Source: Rhizobium sophorae
Lineage (GTDB): Bacteria; Pseudomonadota; Alphaproteobacteria; Rhizobiales; Rhizobiaceae
Direction of reading: 5' to 3'
NCBI RefSeq assembly: GCF_013087515.1
Contig: NZ_JABFCN010000048.1
Coordinates: 372,001-436,000 of the forward strand
Length of the DNA stretch: 64,000 nucleotides
A program made the position numbers and the translations under genes. Each line of letters begins with the position of its first letter. Within the stretch, counting starts at the first letter, position 1. Below the pieces are notes generated by a model. That model saw nothing but the letters and a program-made list of their open reading frames with translations, searched no databases and had not been told where the DNA came from. Below, piece by piece: positions 25,965 through 34,902 of the stretch.

Positions 25965-27950
25965 ATGTCCCAAGCTATTTCCCTGACATTTCCCGATGGT
26001 TCCGTGCGCGGCTATGATGCCGGCGCAACCGGCCGGGATGTGGCCGAATCCATTTCCAAGTCGCTTGCCAAGAAGGCGGTCGCCGTTGCGATCGACGGTA
26101 CCGTGCGCGACCTTTCCGATCCCGTGACGACCGGCAGGATCGAGATCATCACCCGCAATGACGACCGCGCGCTGGAACTCATCCGCCATGACGCGGCGCA
26201 TGTCATGGCCGAAGCAGTGCAGGAGCTCTGGCCCGGCACCCAGGTGACGATCGGCCCGGTCATCGAAAACGGCTTCTATTACGACTTCGCCAAGAACGAG
26301 CCCTTCACACTCGACGATCTGCCGAAAATCGAAAAGAAGATGAAGGAGATCATCGCCCGCAACGCCGCCTTCACCAAGCAGGTCTGGTCGCGCGAGAAGG
26401 CGAAACAGGTCTTCGCCGACAAGGGCGAGCAGTACAAGGTCGAACTCGTCGATGCGATCCCGGAAGGGCAGGATCTCAAGATCTATTACCAGGGCGATTG
26501 GTTCGACTTGTGCCGCGGTCCGCACATGGCCTCGACCGGCCACATCGGCAGCGCCTTCAAGCTCTTGAAGGTGGCTGGCGCCTATTGGCGCGGCGACAGC
26601 AACAATCCGATGCTGAGCCGCATCTACGGCACGGCCTTCGCCGAGCAGTCGGAACTCGACAACTACCTGCATATGCTTGCCGAAGCCGAAAAGCGCGATC
26701 ACCGCCGCCTCGGCCGCGAGATGGATCTCTTCCACTTCCAGGAAGAAGGTCCTGGTGTCGTCTTCTGGCACGGCAAGGGCTGGCGCGTATTCCAGACGCT
26801 GGTTGCCTATATGCGCCGCCGGCTTGCCGACGACTATCAGGAAGTCAATGCGCCGCAGGTGCTCGACAAGTCGCTGTGGGAAACCTCCGGTCACTGGGGC
26901 TGGTATCGCGACAACATGTTCAAGGTGACGGTTGCCGGCGACGACACCGATGACGACCGCGTCTTCGCGCTGAAGCCGATGAACTGCCCGGGCCATATCC
27001 AGATCTTCAAGCACGGGCTGAAATCCTACCGCGAGCTGCCGATCCGGCTGGCCGAATTCGGCAATGTCCACCGCTATGAGCCGTCGGGCGCGCTGCACGG
27101 GCTGATGCGCGTGCGCGGCTTCACGCAGGACGACGCGCATATCTTCTGCACCGACGAGCAGATGGCCGCCGAATGCCTGAAGATCAACGAGCTGATCCTT
27201 TCGGTCTACAAGGATTTCGGCTTCGACGAAGTCACCATCAAGCTCTCGACCCGGCCGGACAAGCGCGTCGGTTCGGACGAGCTCTGGGACCGCGCCGAAA
27301 GCGTGATGATGGGCGTGCTGGAGACGATCCAGCAGCAGTCCAACAATATCAAGACCGGCATCGTGCCGGGCGAGGGCGCCTTCTACGGTCCGAAGTTCGA
27401 ATATACGCTGAAGGATGCGATCGGCCGCGAATGGCAGTGCGGGACGACGCAGGTCGACTTCAACCTGCCGGAACGCTTCGGCGCCTTCTATATCGACAGC
27501 AACTCGGAAAAGACGCAGCCGGTGATGATCCACCGCGCCATCTGCGGCTCGATGGAGCGTTTCCTCGGCATCCTGATCGAGAACTTCGCCGGCCATATGC
27601 CGCTCTGGGTATCGCCGCTGCAGGTGGTGGTCGCAACGATCACCTCGGAAGCCGACGCCTACGGGCTTGAGGTGGCCGAGGCGCTGCGCGAGGCCGGCCT
27701 CAACGTCGAGACCGACTTCCGCAACGAGAAGATCAACTACAAGATCCGCGAGCATTCGGTCACCAAGGTTCCTGTCATAATCGTCTGCGGCAGGAAGGAA
27801 GCCGAGGAGCGCACGGTCAATATCCGCCGCCTCGGCAGCCAGGACCAGGTTTCGATGGGGCTCGACGCCGCCGTCGAGAGCCTTACCCTCGAAGCGACAC
27901 CGCCCGACATTCGTCGCAAGGCCGAAGCAAAAAAAGCCAAGGCGGCCTGA
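25965..27950 (+). CDS. thrS: Threonyl-tRNA synthetase
   Basis: Class II synthetase of 661 residues charging tRNA-Thr. Order: TGS domain (1-65), editing domain with HDAAHVMAEA, catalytic core with MNCPGHIQIF (zinc Cys) and FTQDDAHIFC, motif 3 GSMERFLGILIE, and the anticodon-binding domain beginning PLWVSPLQVVV. The ATG at MSQAIS has AAGGAG seven bases upstream. No leader attenuator was recognised. A strong hairpin follows the stop. Confidence 0.97.
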   Translation: MSQAISLTFPDGSVRGYDAGATGRDVAESISKSLAKKAVAVAIDGTVRDLSDPVTTGRIEIITRNDDRALELIRHDAAHVMAEAVQELWPGTQVTIGPVIENGFYYDFAKNEPFTLDDLPKIEKKMKEIIARNAAFTKQVWSREKAKQVFADKGEQYKVELVDAIPEGQDLKIYYQGDWFDLCRGPHMASTGHIGSAFKLLKVAGAYWRGDSNNPMLSRIYGTAFAEQSELDNYLHMLAEAEKRDHRRLGREMDLFHFQEEGPGVVFWHGKGWRVFQTLVAYMRRRLADDYQEVNAPQVLDKSLWETSGHWGWYRDNMFKVTVAGDDTDDDRVFALKPMNCPGHIQIFKHGLKSYRELPIRLAEFGNVHRYEPSGALHGLMRVRGFTQDDAHIFCTDEQMAAECLKINELILSVYKDFGFDEVTIKLSTRPDKRVGSDELWDRAESVMMGVLETIQQQSNNIKTGIVPGEGAFYGPKFEYTLKDAIGREWQCGTTQVDFNLPERFGAFYIDSNSEKTQPVMIHRAICGSMERFLGILIENFAGHMPLWVSPLQVVVATITSEADAYGLEVAEALREAGLNVETDFRNEKINYKIREHSVTKVPVIIVCGRKEAEERTVNIRRLGSQDQVSMGLDAAVESLTLEATPPDIRRKAEAKKAKAA

Positions 27951-27965
27951 ACAAATGGCCGGTAT

Positions 27966-27993
27966 CCGACAGCGCCGAACCCGGCGCTGTCGG
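27966..27993. terminator. Hairpin downstream of thrS
   Basis: Perfect 12-bp stem CCGACAGCGCCG / CGGCGCTGTCGG with an AACC loop, 16 bp past the thrS stop. There is no T-tract, so it may stabilise the 3' end and not terminate by itself. Confidence 0.6.
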
Positions 27994-28056
27994 AAATCTG
28001 ATATGTAACTGCAATATTGTCGCCACGAACGGGGAGCGGGTCATCCCGAGGCCGGA

Positions 28057-28914
28057 GTGCGCTTCAAAGAATTATCCTATGCCAATGATCGCGATCCACG
28101 CCTGAAGCGCTGGCTGATCCGCTCGATCGAAGGGCTTTCGGGCCGCGACCGCTATGTCAGGCTCTACGACATATGGCGCAGCGACATCATCGGCAAGAGC
28201 GACCGCGTGTTCGCCAGGACGCTCGGTCTTATCGACGTGTCGGTCGACGTCAAAGGCAGTTGGCCGCTCGAACCCGTTCCCGCCGAGCCCATCGTCATCG
28301 TCGCCAACCACCCCTTCGGCATCGGCGACGGCATCGCCGTGCTGGCGCTTGCCGAACAGCTCGGCCGTCCCTTCAAGGTGCTGATCCATAACGACCTTCT
28401 GAAGATGCCGGAGATGGCGCCCTATTCGCTGCCGATCTCCTTTGCGGCGACCAAGGCAGCGATGGCGATGAACATGAAGAGCCGGCATGAGGCGGTGCGG
28501 CTGCTCGGGGAAGGCACCACCATCATCGTCTTTCCCGCAGGCGGCGTTGCAACCGCCAAGAGGGGCTTCGGCCGCGCCGAGGATCTACCGTGGAAGATGT
28601 TTCCGGCAAAACTCATCCAGGCGACGCATGCCAGCGTGCTGCCGATCTATTTCGAAGGCCAGAACGGGCGGCTGTTTCATCTGGCAAGCCGGGTGTCGAT
28701 GACGCTGCGCCTGTCGCTGCTGATCGGAGAGTTCCGCCGGCTGTCCGGCAGCACGATCACGGCGCATGTCGGCGAGGTGCTGACCTGGCAGGCGCTGAGC
28801 AGCGGCGGCGACCGCAAGGGTCTGCTTGCCCGTCTCTATGAGGCCGTGTTCTCGATGGCGCCGCCGAAGCGCGCCTTCCAAAGGTATCGGTTGAGCCGAA
28901 ACCGCGCGCGGTAA
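28057..28914 (+). CDS. PlsC-type lysophospholipid acyltransferase family protein
   Basis: A 285-residue acyltransferase with the catalytic His/Asp motif in VIVANHPFGIGDGIAVL, the FPAGGVATA block equivalent to FPEG, and LPIYFEGQNGRLFH. It lacks an obvious membrane anchor and resembles the hemolysin/OlsA-like group more than classical PlsC. Membrane phospholipid or ornithine-lipid acylation is plausible; the acceptor is not known. The start is GTG, with GAGG a few bases upstream; no in-frame ATG lies nearby. Confidence 0.85.
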   Translation: MRFKELSYANDRDPRLKRWLIRSIEGLSGRDRYVRLYDIWRSDIIGKSDRVFARTLGLIDVSVDVKGSWPLEPVPAEPIVIVANHPFGIGDGIAVLALAEQLGRPFKVLIHNDLLKMPEMAPYSLPISFAATKAAMAMNMKSRHEAVRLLGEGTTIIVFPAGGVATAKRGFGRAEDLPWKMFPAKLIQATHASVLPIYFEGQNGRLFHLASRVSMTLRLSLLIGEFRRLSGSTITAHVGEVLTWQALSSGGDRKGLLARLYEAVFSMAPPKRAFQRYRLSRNRAR

Positions 28915-28917
28915 AAG

Positions 28918-30015
28918 TCAATCGAGGCTGGTGTCGTCGCCGCCCTGCGGCACGAGTTGTTCATAGGAGGGCAGCGGCTCCACCGGAGCCGGCTGGACGC
29001 CTGGCGGTGGTGGCGTGCCGACCGGTACTTGCTGCACCGTGCGGGCCGCGCTGACCGGCGGCTGCGGCTGCTGGTCCTTCATCAGAACCTCGACATCGGT
29101 GTTCCTGCCGGCGACGACTGTGAAATCGCGTTGGTAGATCTTGTCCTTGTTGCGGGCGACGGCGGAATATCCGCCTTCGGCGAGAACCATGGTCGGGAAG
29201 GCGCTGACACTTTCGCCGACGCTGTCGCCGGCCGCCGTCAGGATCGACCATGCCGTATCGGCGATCGCCTCGCCACCGGCATCAGAGACCAGCTTGAAGG
29301 TGATCTGCGCGGCGCGATGCTGGATCGTCGCCTCTGTCAGCTTGCCGGCCTCGACTTGGATGTCGGCGCGGATCACGGCGTTGACGCTGCCATATTCGGA
29401 AACGATGTGATAGGTGCCGGCATTGAGACGGACGACGGTATTCGGCGAGACATCGGCCACGACGAGGCCGCGCTCGCCGTCGTCGCGCACTTCCGAGGAA
29501 TAGATCGAGAAGCTCAACTGGTCGGGGCGAATGCGGGCGTCGGCGCCGGAGACGGCATTGAGCAGCAGGCCGCCGGCATCGAGCACCATCACCTGCTTGT
29601 CGACCTCGCCTTCAGCGGGCACGGTCAATTTCTTGGTGACCCCGGCGCGGCCGAAGGAGACGTTGACAAAATAATCGCCGGGGGCGAGCTGGAAGGCGGC
29701 AGGCCCGCCCTTGGCGCTGGCGATCAGCGGCAGCTTGCCATCGGTTCCGGCGATCGGGCTGAAGACGTACCAAGAAAGACCCTCCTCAACCGGCGTGCCG
29801 TCAGCTGTCAGCTTGGCTTCCATTGGGACGTCGCGGAGCTTGACCCCTTGGGGCACCGTGCCGGGCGCAATAAAGGCATCGAGCTTCGGCATCTTCGGTG
29901 TCGATTCAAGCTGTTTGAATTCCTTGAAGGCATCCTGAGCGCCGGCGCCGAGGGGCATCAATACCATCAGGGCAATGGCAAGGCCGATGCGTGCAAAAGG
30001 CAAAATGCCAAACAT
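28918..30015 (-). CDS. Secreted hypothetical protein with repeated beta-sandwich-like segments
   Basis: A 365-residue exported protein: signal peptide FARIGLAIALMVLMPLGAGAQ, then repeating Ig/carboxypeptidase-regulatory-like segments (APGDYFVNVSFGRAGVTKKLTV, NAGTYHIVSEYGSVNAVI, AEGGYSAVARNKDKIYQRDFTV) and a proline-rich C-terminus. The repeated pattern of a G-x-Y beta edge suggests three or more small beta domains. Function unknown, periplasmic. An upstream in-frame GTG at 30057 is an alternative start. Confidence 0.75.
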   Translation of the reverse strand: MFGILPFARIGLAIALMVLMPLGAGAQDAFKEFKQLESTPKMPKLDAFIAPGTVPQGVKLRDVPMEAKLTADGTPVEEGLSWYVFSPIAGTDGKLPLIASAKGGPAAFQLAPGDYFVNVSFGRAGVTKKLTVPAEGEVDKQVMVLDAGGLLLNAVSGADARIRPDQLSFSIYSSEVRDDGERGLVVADVSPNTVVRLNAGTYHIVSEYGSVNAVIRADIQVEAGKLTEATIQHRAAQITFKLVSDAGGEAIADTAWSILTAAGDSVGESVSAFPTMVLAEGGYSAVARNKDKIYQRDFTVVAGRNTDVEVLMKDQQPQPPVSAARTVQQVPVGTPPPPGVQPAPVEPLPSYEQLVPQGGDDTSLD

Positions 30016-30128
30016 CTGTTTCGTGAACCGATTGACTTCTGAAATCGCAAAGGTCACTTCAAGACCAACGCGATGGCAAATTCAAGACCCACCCTTTGCA
30101 GCAGCATAAAAATGAGAGCTTCTCCCGT

Positions 30129-30713
30129 ATGAAATCCGATATCAAGCTGATCGACTACCTCGCCGTGCGCCGCTCCATCCCCGCTTTCCAAATGTGCGAA
30201 CCAGGCCCCGAGAAGGCCGAGATCGAGGAGATCCTGCGTCTTGCCTCGCGTGTTCCCGATCACGGCAAGATCGCGCCCTGGCGCTTCATCGTCTATCGCG
30301 GAGAGCAGCGCGTGCGTATCGGCGAGGAACTTCTGACGCTGGCACTTCAGACAAAGCCCGACCTTTCCGAAGAGATGATCCAGGTTGAGCGCAGCCGTTT
30401 CACCCGTGCGCCCGTGGTCGTCGCCGTCGTCAGCAAGGCGGGGCCGCATATAAAGATCCCGGAATGGGAGCAGCTGATGTCGGCAGGCGCGCTTTGCTTC
30501 AACGTCATCCTCGCCGCCAATGCCAATGGGTATGTCGCCAACTGGCTGACGGAGTGGTTCGCCTATGACGAGCGCGCCTATCCGCTGCTCGGCGTCGGGC
30601 CTGATGAAAAGGTGGCGGGCTTCATCCATATCGGCTCGACCACATTTCCGGCAATCGAACGGCCGCGGCCAGAGCTTGCCGATACCGTGACCTGGGTCGG
30701 CGGAGACGACTGA
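30129..30713 (+). CDS. Nitroreductase family protein (YdjA-like)
   Basis: A 194-residue FMN-dependent NAD(P)H oxidoreductase. Family marks: YLAVRRSIPAFQM (FMN phosphate-binding RRS), ASRVPDHGKIAPWRFIV, and the LCFNVILAANANGYVANWLTEW helix. It reduces nitro or other electrophilic compounds in the cytoplasm; the natural substrate is unknown. Its stop overlaps the next gene's start by one base. Confidence 0.88.
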   Translation: MKSDIKLIDYLAVRRSIPAFQMCEPGPEKAEIEEILRLASRVPDHGKIAPWRFIVYRGEQRVRIGEELLTLALQTKPDLSEEMIQVERSRFTRAPVVVAVVSKAGPHIKIPEWEQLMSAGALCFNVILAANANGYVANWLTEWFAYDERAYPLLGVGPDEKVAGFIHIGSTTFPAIERPRPELADTVTWVGGDD

Positions 30714-31324
30714 TGTTCTACACCACCGACAGCAACCGGCACGGGCTCGCGCATGATCCGTTCAAGGCGATAGTGTCGCCGCGCCCGATCGGCTGGATCG
30801 GCAGCAAGGGCAGGGATGGCTCGATCAATCTGGCGCCGTATTCCTTCTTCAATGCCGTTGCCGACCGGCCGAAGCTGGTGATGTTTTCTTCGGCCGGGCG
30901 CAAACACAGCCAGCGTAATGCGGCCGAGACCGGCGTCTTCACCTGCAATTTCGTCAGCCGCGATCTCGCCGAGAAGATGAACCTCTCCTCGGCGGTGCTG
31001 CCCTATGGCCACAGCGAATTCGACTTCGCCGGCCTGACGCCGAAGCCGGCCGAACTAATCGACGCGCCCTATGTCGGCGAGGCTTTCGCGGTGCTCGAAT
31101 GCAAGGTTACCGAGATCATCGAGCCGAAGACGCTTTCGGGCGAACCGTCCGAAAATGTCCTTGTCTTCGGCGAAGTGGTCGGCATCCGCATCGACGAAGC
31201 AATTGTCAGGGACGGCCGCCTCGACATGTCGATCGCGCGACCTGTCGCCCGTATGGGCTACATGGATTACAGCGAAGGCAGCGATGTTTTCGAGATGATC
31301 CGGCCGAAGCCGCAGCAACGCTGA
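30713..31324 (+). CDS. Flavin reductase-like (FMN-binding split barrel) family protein
   Basis: A 203-residue DIM6/NTAB-type flavoprotein: KAIVSPRPIGWIGSKGRDGSINLAPYSFFNAV is the flavin-binding signature and CNFVSRDLAEKMN follows. It may supply reduced flavin or reduce a substrate itself. Overlap TGATG with the nitroreductase start/stop shows a two-gene operon of flavoproteins, which suggests a common pathway not identifiable from sequence. Confidence 0.88.
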   Translation: MFYTTDSNRHGLAHDPFKAIVSPRPIGWIGSKGRDGSINLAPYSFFNAVADRPKLVMFSSAGRKHSQRNAAETGVFTCNFVSRDLAEKMNLSSAVLPYGHSEFDFAGLTPKPAELIDAPYVGEAFAVLECKVTEIIEPKTLSGEPSENVLVFGEVVGIRIDEAIVRDGRLDMSIARPVARMGYMDYSEGSDVFEMIRPKPQQR

Positions 31325-31446
31325 GCCGAACGGCAATGTGCCCAAAGACTTAAGAAACATGGTGAACCAATCTTAAACCTTTTGCCACTACGGTCGCAGC
31401 ATTGAATGGAGCGCGAGGGAATCGCGTTCAACTGCTGGGGCGTCGC

Positions 31447-32574
31447 GTGATCGTAGAAGCTTTCCTTCGTTGGATCGAAACGGCCAAGACCGGTGACCGG
31501 GCCCGGGCCGCAAATGCCCTCGGGCGCGCCTATCTGCAGTCCGAAATGTCCGCGGATGAGCGTGCGGCGGCCGAAATGGCGATGGCCTTTCTTCTCGACG
31601 ATCCGTCGCCGCGCGTGCGGCTTGCGCTGGCCGAGGCAATCGCCTGGTCGCCCGATGCACCGCGCCACCTGATTCTTTCGCTTGCCGAAGACCAGCCCGA
31701 GGTCGCCTGCCATGCGGTGACCTGTTCGCCGCTTTTGAGCGACGCCGATCTCGTCGACCTTGCCGCGCGCGGCAACGGCGCCACCCGCATGCTGATCGCG
31801 GCCAGGGCGCACGTGACGCGCCCGGTTTCCGCTGCGCTTGCGGAGGTCGGCGACGAGGAAGAACTGCTCTGCCTGCTCGAGAATGACGGCGCGGTGATCT
31901 CCAGCCTGTCGTTGAAACGCATCGCCGAACGGCTCGGCGACTGCTGTGATATTCGCAACCTGCTTCTCGACCGCAGCGATCTTCCCGCCGATGCGCGCCA
32001 ATTGCTGACCCAGCATGTCAGCAACGCGCTGGTCGGCCTGCCGCTGGCACAGGCGGCGATCGGCCTGCAGCGGCTTCAGCGGATCAGCCGCGAGGCAACC
32101 GAGGCCGCCATCGTTTCGATCGCAGGCGACATTGCGCCGCGCGAAATACCCGATCTCGTCCAGCATCTGCGCCTCAGCGGCCGGCTGACGCCGTCCTTCC
32201 TGATGCATGCGCTCTGCGCCGGCAAGGTCGACTTTTTCGCCGGCGCAATCGTCGATCTGACCGCGTGCAGCGAGCGCCGAGTGCGTTCGATCCTGGCAAC
32301 CGGGCGTATGCATGCCGTGCGTGCGCTTTATGAGTCTGCCGGTCTGCCGAGGGATATCAGCGTGATCTTCGTCGAGGCGACAATGCTGTGGCGGGACGCC
32401 GCCAGAAAAGCGCCGGGCAGCGTGCTCGGCACTATCTGCGGCCGTCTTCTCGAAAAATTCCGCCATCACGACGCGCATGGCGCGATCGGCGAGTTGCTCG
32501 ACATAGTGGAAAAGCTGCACGTTAACGAGCAGCGACAATCGGCCCGCGTCTACGCGGCGCTTGCGGCGGCTTAA
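31447..32574 (+). CDS. DUF2336 helical-repeat protein
   Basis: A 375-residue all-helical protein typical of the alphaproteobacterial DUF2336 family; helices recur with a HEAT-like period (ALGRAYLQSEMSADERAAAE, PSPRVRLALAEAIAWS, DQPEVACHAVTCSPL). Some relatives are involved in cell-cycle or phosphorelay regulation, but no function is established here. The start was set at GTG 31447 (VIVEAFLRW); the frame extends to a TTG 15 codons upstream. Confidence 0.8.
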   Translation: MIVEAFLRWIETAKTGDRARAANALGRAYLQSEMSADERAAAEMAMAFLLDDPSPRVRLALAEAIAWSPDAPRHLILSLAEDQPEVACHAVTCSPLLSDADLVDLAARGNGATRMLIAARAHVTRPVSAALAEVGDEEELLCLLENDGAVISSLSLKRIAERLGDCCDIRNLLLDRSDLPADARQLLTQHVSNALVGLPLAQAAIGLQRLQRISREATEAAIVSIAGDIAPREIPDLVQHLRLSGRLTPSFLMHALCAGKVDFFAGAIVDLTACSERRVRSILATGRMHAVRALYESAGLPRDISVIFVEATMLWRDAARKAPGSVLGTICGRLLEKFRHHDAHGAIGELLDIVEKLHVNEQRQSARVYAALAAA

Positions 32575-32963
32575 TCGGCCAGCCGCTTCACCACCCAGGA
32601 ATAGCTGGCGGAGACGAAGTGTACGGGTTTGGTCAGTGTGTCCTTGACGTTTCTGCCAGAGGGCAGGTGGGCGCGGACCTGCCCGGCGATGCGCTCAGCA
32701 AAACCGGCAATCCTTTCTGCGGGTTGGGGCGCTGCGACAGCGACCTCGGGCGCGGCGGCTGGCAGGGGCGCCGGTTTCGGCGCCTCGCACACCGCGATCA
32801 CCGAGGGATAGTTGACATTCACATAGGTCTTCAGCCGTCGTTCGGCTTCGGCATCGCAGGCGGCAACGGTTTCCCAGCGTTTATCGACCGTCGCGACATA
32901 ATTGCACTGGCTGATGGAATCGTCGCAGCCGAGAATGGTCATCGCGATCAGCACCGCTTGCAT
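32571..32963 (-). CDS. Small protein with N-terminal hydrophobic segment, hypothetical
   Basis: A 130-residue protein whose short hydrophobic start (MQAVLIAMTILGC) could be a weak signal or lipoprotein-like segment. Cysteines recur (CDDSISQCNY, ACDAEAERRL, AVCEAPK) and a Pro/Ala linker leads to a basic tail. The C-rich N-terminal half looks like a small periplasmic disulfide protein; I cannot name a family. It converges with the DUF2336 gene, overlapping its end by four bases. Confidence 0.6.
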   Translation of the reverse strand: MQAVLIAMTILGCDDSISQCNYVATVDKRWETVAACDAEAERRLKTYVNVNYPSVIAVCEAPKPAPLPAAAPEVAVAAPQPAERIAGFAERIAGQVRAHLPSGRNVKDTLTKPVHFVSASYSWVVKRLAD

Positions 32964-33091
32964 ATTCTGCTTCCTTGATTATTGAGCACGTCATCGTCTT
33001 AGAGGGCGCAATTCCAACCGAATGAAGGCAATGACATTAACTCTCCGTCATATCGGGGAAAATTTCGCCCCACGCCGGCAGAGGAGCCAGC

Positions 33092-33550
33092 ATGTCTGTC
33101 ACCATTACCCTTGAACCGCCCCGCCAGGAGGGCGTCATCCGGCTTCTCGATCTCTCCGATGCCTATGCACAATCGCTCTATCCGGCTGAAAGCAACCATC
33201 TGGTCGACCTTTCCGTGCTGGAGAAGCCTTCGGTGAGCTTCCTCGTCGCGCGCAATGGCGATGCGATCGTCGGCTGCTGCGCGCTGGTCGAGGCCGGCGA
33301 CGGCACGGCTGAGATCAAGCGCATGTTCGTCGATCCCGAGGCGAGGAGGCTGAGGATCGCCAGCGGCCTGATGAATAAGCTCGAAGCAATTGCAGGAGAA
33401 AAGCGGCTGACGGCGATCCGGCTCGAAACCGGCATCTACCAGCCCGAGGCGATCGCTCTCTACCGCAAATACGGATATCGGGAAATCGAGCCCTTCGGCA
33501 GCTATCTGCCGGACCCGCTCAGCCTGTTCATGGAAAAGGGGCTTGGGTAG
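33092..33550 (+). CDS. GNAT family N-acetyltransferase
   Basis: A 152-residue GCN5-type acetyltransferase. Acetyl-CoA-binding motif A is AEIKRMFVDPEARRLRIASGLMNKLE, with a modified R/Q-x-x-G-x-G/A loop (RRLRIAS), and motif B is YQPEAIALYRKYGYREI. The substrate is unknown. Single gene. Confidence 0.87.
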   Translation: MSVTITLEPPRQEGVIRLLDLSDAYAQSLYPAESNHLVDLSVLEKPSVSFLVARNGDAIVGCCALVEAGDGTAEIKRMFVDPEARRLRIASGLMNKLEAIAGEKRLTAIRLETGIYQPEAIALYRKYGYREIEPFGSYLPDPLSLFMEKGLG

Positions 33551-33569
33551 CCGGTCTGCGACGCTATGT

Positions 33570-34787
33570 TCAGCCTTCGGCGACGCGCGGCATGGTTTTC
33601 GGCGAACCGGGGACCGGCGGCGGGGCCTGTTCGTCGATGATGATCTGCGGTCCCGTTTCGCTCTTGTCGGCGCTGCGGGCCTCGTGGATCCATTCGCGCC
33701 AAATGGCGACGATCAGCGCCATCAGCACCGGGCCGATGAACAGGCCGAGGAAACCCATCGTCTTGACGCCGCCGACGAGGCCGAAGAAGGTCGGTAGGAA
33801 GGGCAGTTTGATCGGGCCGCCGACGAGCTTCGGCCGCAGCGTCTTGTCGACGATGAAGAGTTCGACAGTCCCCCAGACGAAGAGACTGATGCCGGCGACA
33901 TGCGAGCCGCTCGCCAGCAGATAGATGGAGACCAGCGTGAAGGAGAGCGGCGCACCGCCCGGTATCAGCGCCATCACGCCCGTCAGCACGCCGAGCGTCA
34001 CCGGCGAGGGCACGCCGGCAATCCAGTAGGCAAGGCCGAGCACGATGCCTTCGCCGATCGCGATCAGCGTCATGCCCATGACTGTGGAGCTGATCGTCGC
34101 CGGCACGACGCGGGAAATACGTTCCCAGCGGTTGGGCAGGATGCGCTCGCCCAGCATGTCGATCTGCTTGGAGAAGGAGAAACCGTCGCGATAGACGAAG
34201 AAAAGCGCGATCAGCATGAAGAGCAGCGTCAGCAGCAGGTGGAAAGCGCCGCCGCCGGCCGCAAGCACGGCACGGTATATGTTGCCGATATTGGCGCCGC
34301 TGACCGCCTGGATAACTTCGCCCAGGGCGCCGGGACTGCCGATATATTTTGTCCAGACTTCATCGAGATAGGCGCCGGCCCAAGGCAAGGCGACGATCCA
34401 GTCGGGTGTCGGGGCGCCGGCGCGGTTGGCGTGGATTGCCCAGGCGACCCAGGTGCGCACTTCGCCCGTCGTATAGGTCACCGCAAGCCCGATCGGGATG
34501 ACCAGGAAGGTGATGATCAGGATGATGGCGATGGTCGCGGCGATCGTCGTATTGCCGCCGACGCGGGCAAGAAGCTTGCGGTAGAGCGGCCAGCTGGCAA
34601 AGCCGATGACGAGGGCTGCGAGCACCGGCACGAGGAAGCCGTAGAAGAAATAAACGCCGGCAGCGACGACCAGGACCAGCAGCCAGCGCGCCGCCGAAAT
34701 GGAGGGAATAAGCGGCATGCGCGTCTGCGCCGACGATCCGAGCCATCGCGGTTCATGATTGCTTTTCTGACGGTCGAACACACCCAC
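33570..34787 (-). CDS. AI-2E family transporter (UPF0118 permease)
   Basis: A 405-residue integral membrane protein with seven to eight helices and the family core ISSTVMGMTLIAIGEGIVLGLAYWIAG, ALIPGGAPLSF and LVGGPIKLPFLPTFFGLVGGV. Members were first linked to autoinducer-2 export but also to Na+/H+ antiport; the role here is open. The C-terminus is a hydrophilic, proline-rich tail. The start is GTG with AGAGG upstream. Confidence 0.87.
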   Translation of the reverse strand: MGVFDRQKSNHEPRWLGSSAQTRMPLIPSISAARWLLVLVVAAGVYFFYGFLVPVLAALVIGFASWPLYRKLLARVGGNTTIAATIAIILIITFLVIPIGLAVTYTTGEVRTWVAWAIHANRAGAPTPDWIVALPWAGAYLDEVWTKYIGSPGALGEVIQAVSGANIGNIYRAVLAAGGGAFHLLLTLLFMLIALFFVYRDGFSFSKQIDMLGERILPNRWERISRVVPATISSTVMGMTLIAIGEGIVLGLAYWIAGVPSPVTLGVLTGVMALIPGGAPLSFTLVSIYLLASGSHVAGISLFVWGTVELFIVDKTLRPKLVGGPIKLPFLPTFFGLVGGVKTMGFLGLFIGPVLMALIVAIWREWIHEARSADKSETGPQIIIDEQAPPPVPGSPKTMPRVAEG

Positions 34788-34902
34788 GCGCGCCTCTTCT
34801 TATTCTTGTACTCTGGTTATGAGCCATGATCCCGGCGGTTTCAAGGTCCGTAGCGGGAAAGCGTATACAAAGCGTCGCTATTCGCCCCCAGATCCGAACG
34901 CC

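Noticed and set aside
25920..27755. 611-codon minus-strand open frame opposite thrS
   Set aside because: Shadow frame caused by GC-rich codon bias; thrS on the plus strand has every synthetase motif and a good ribosome site.
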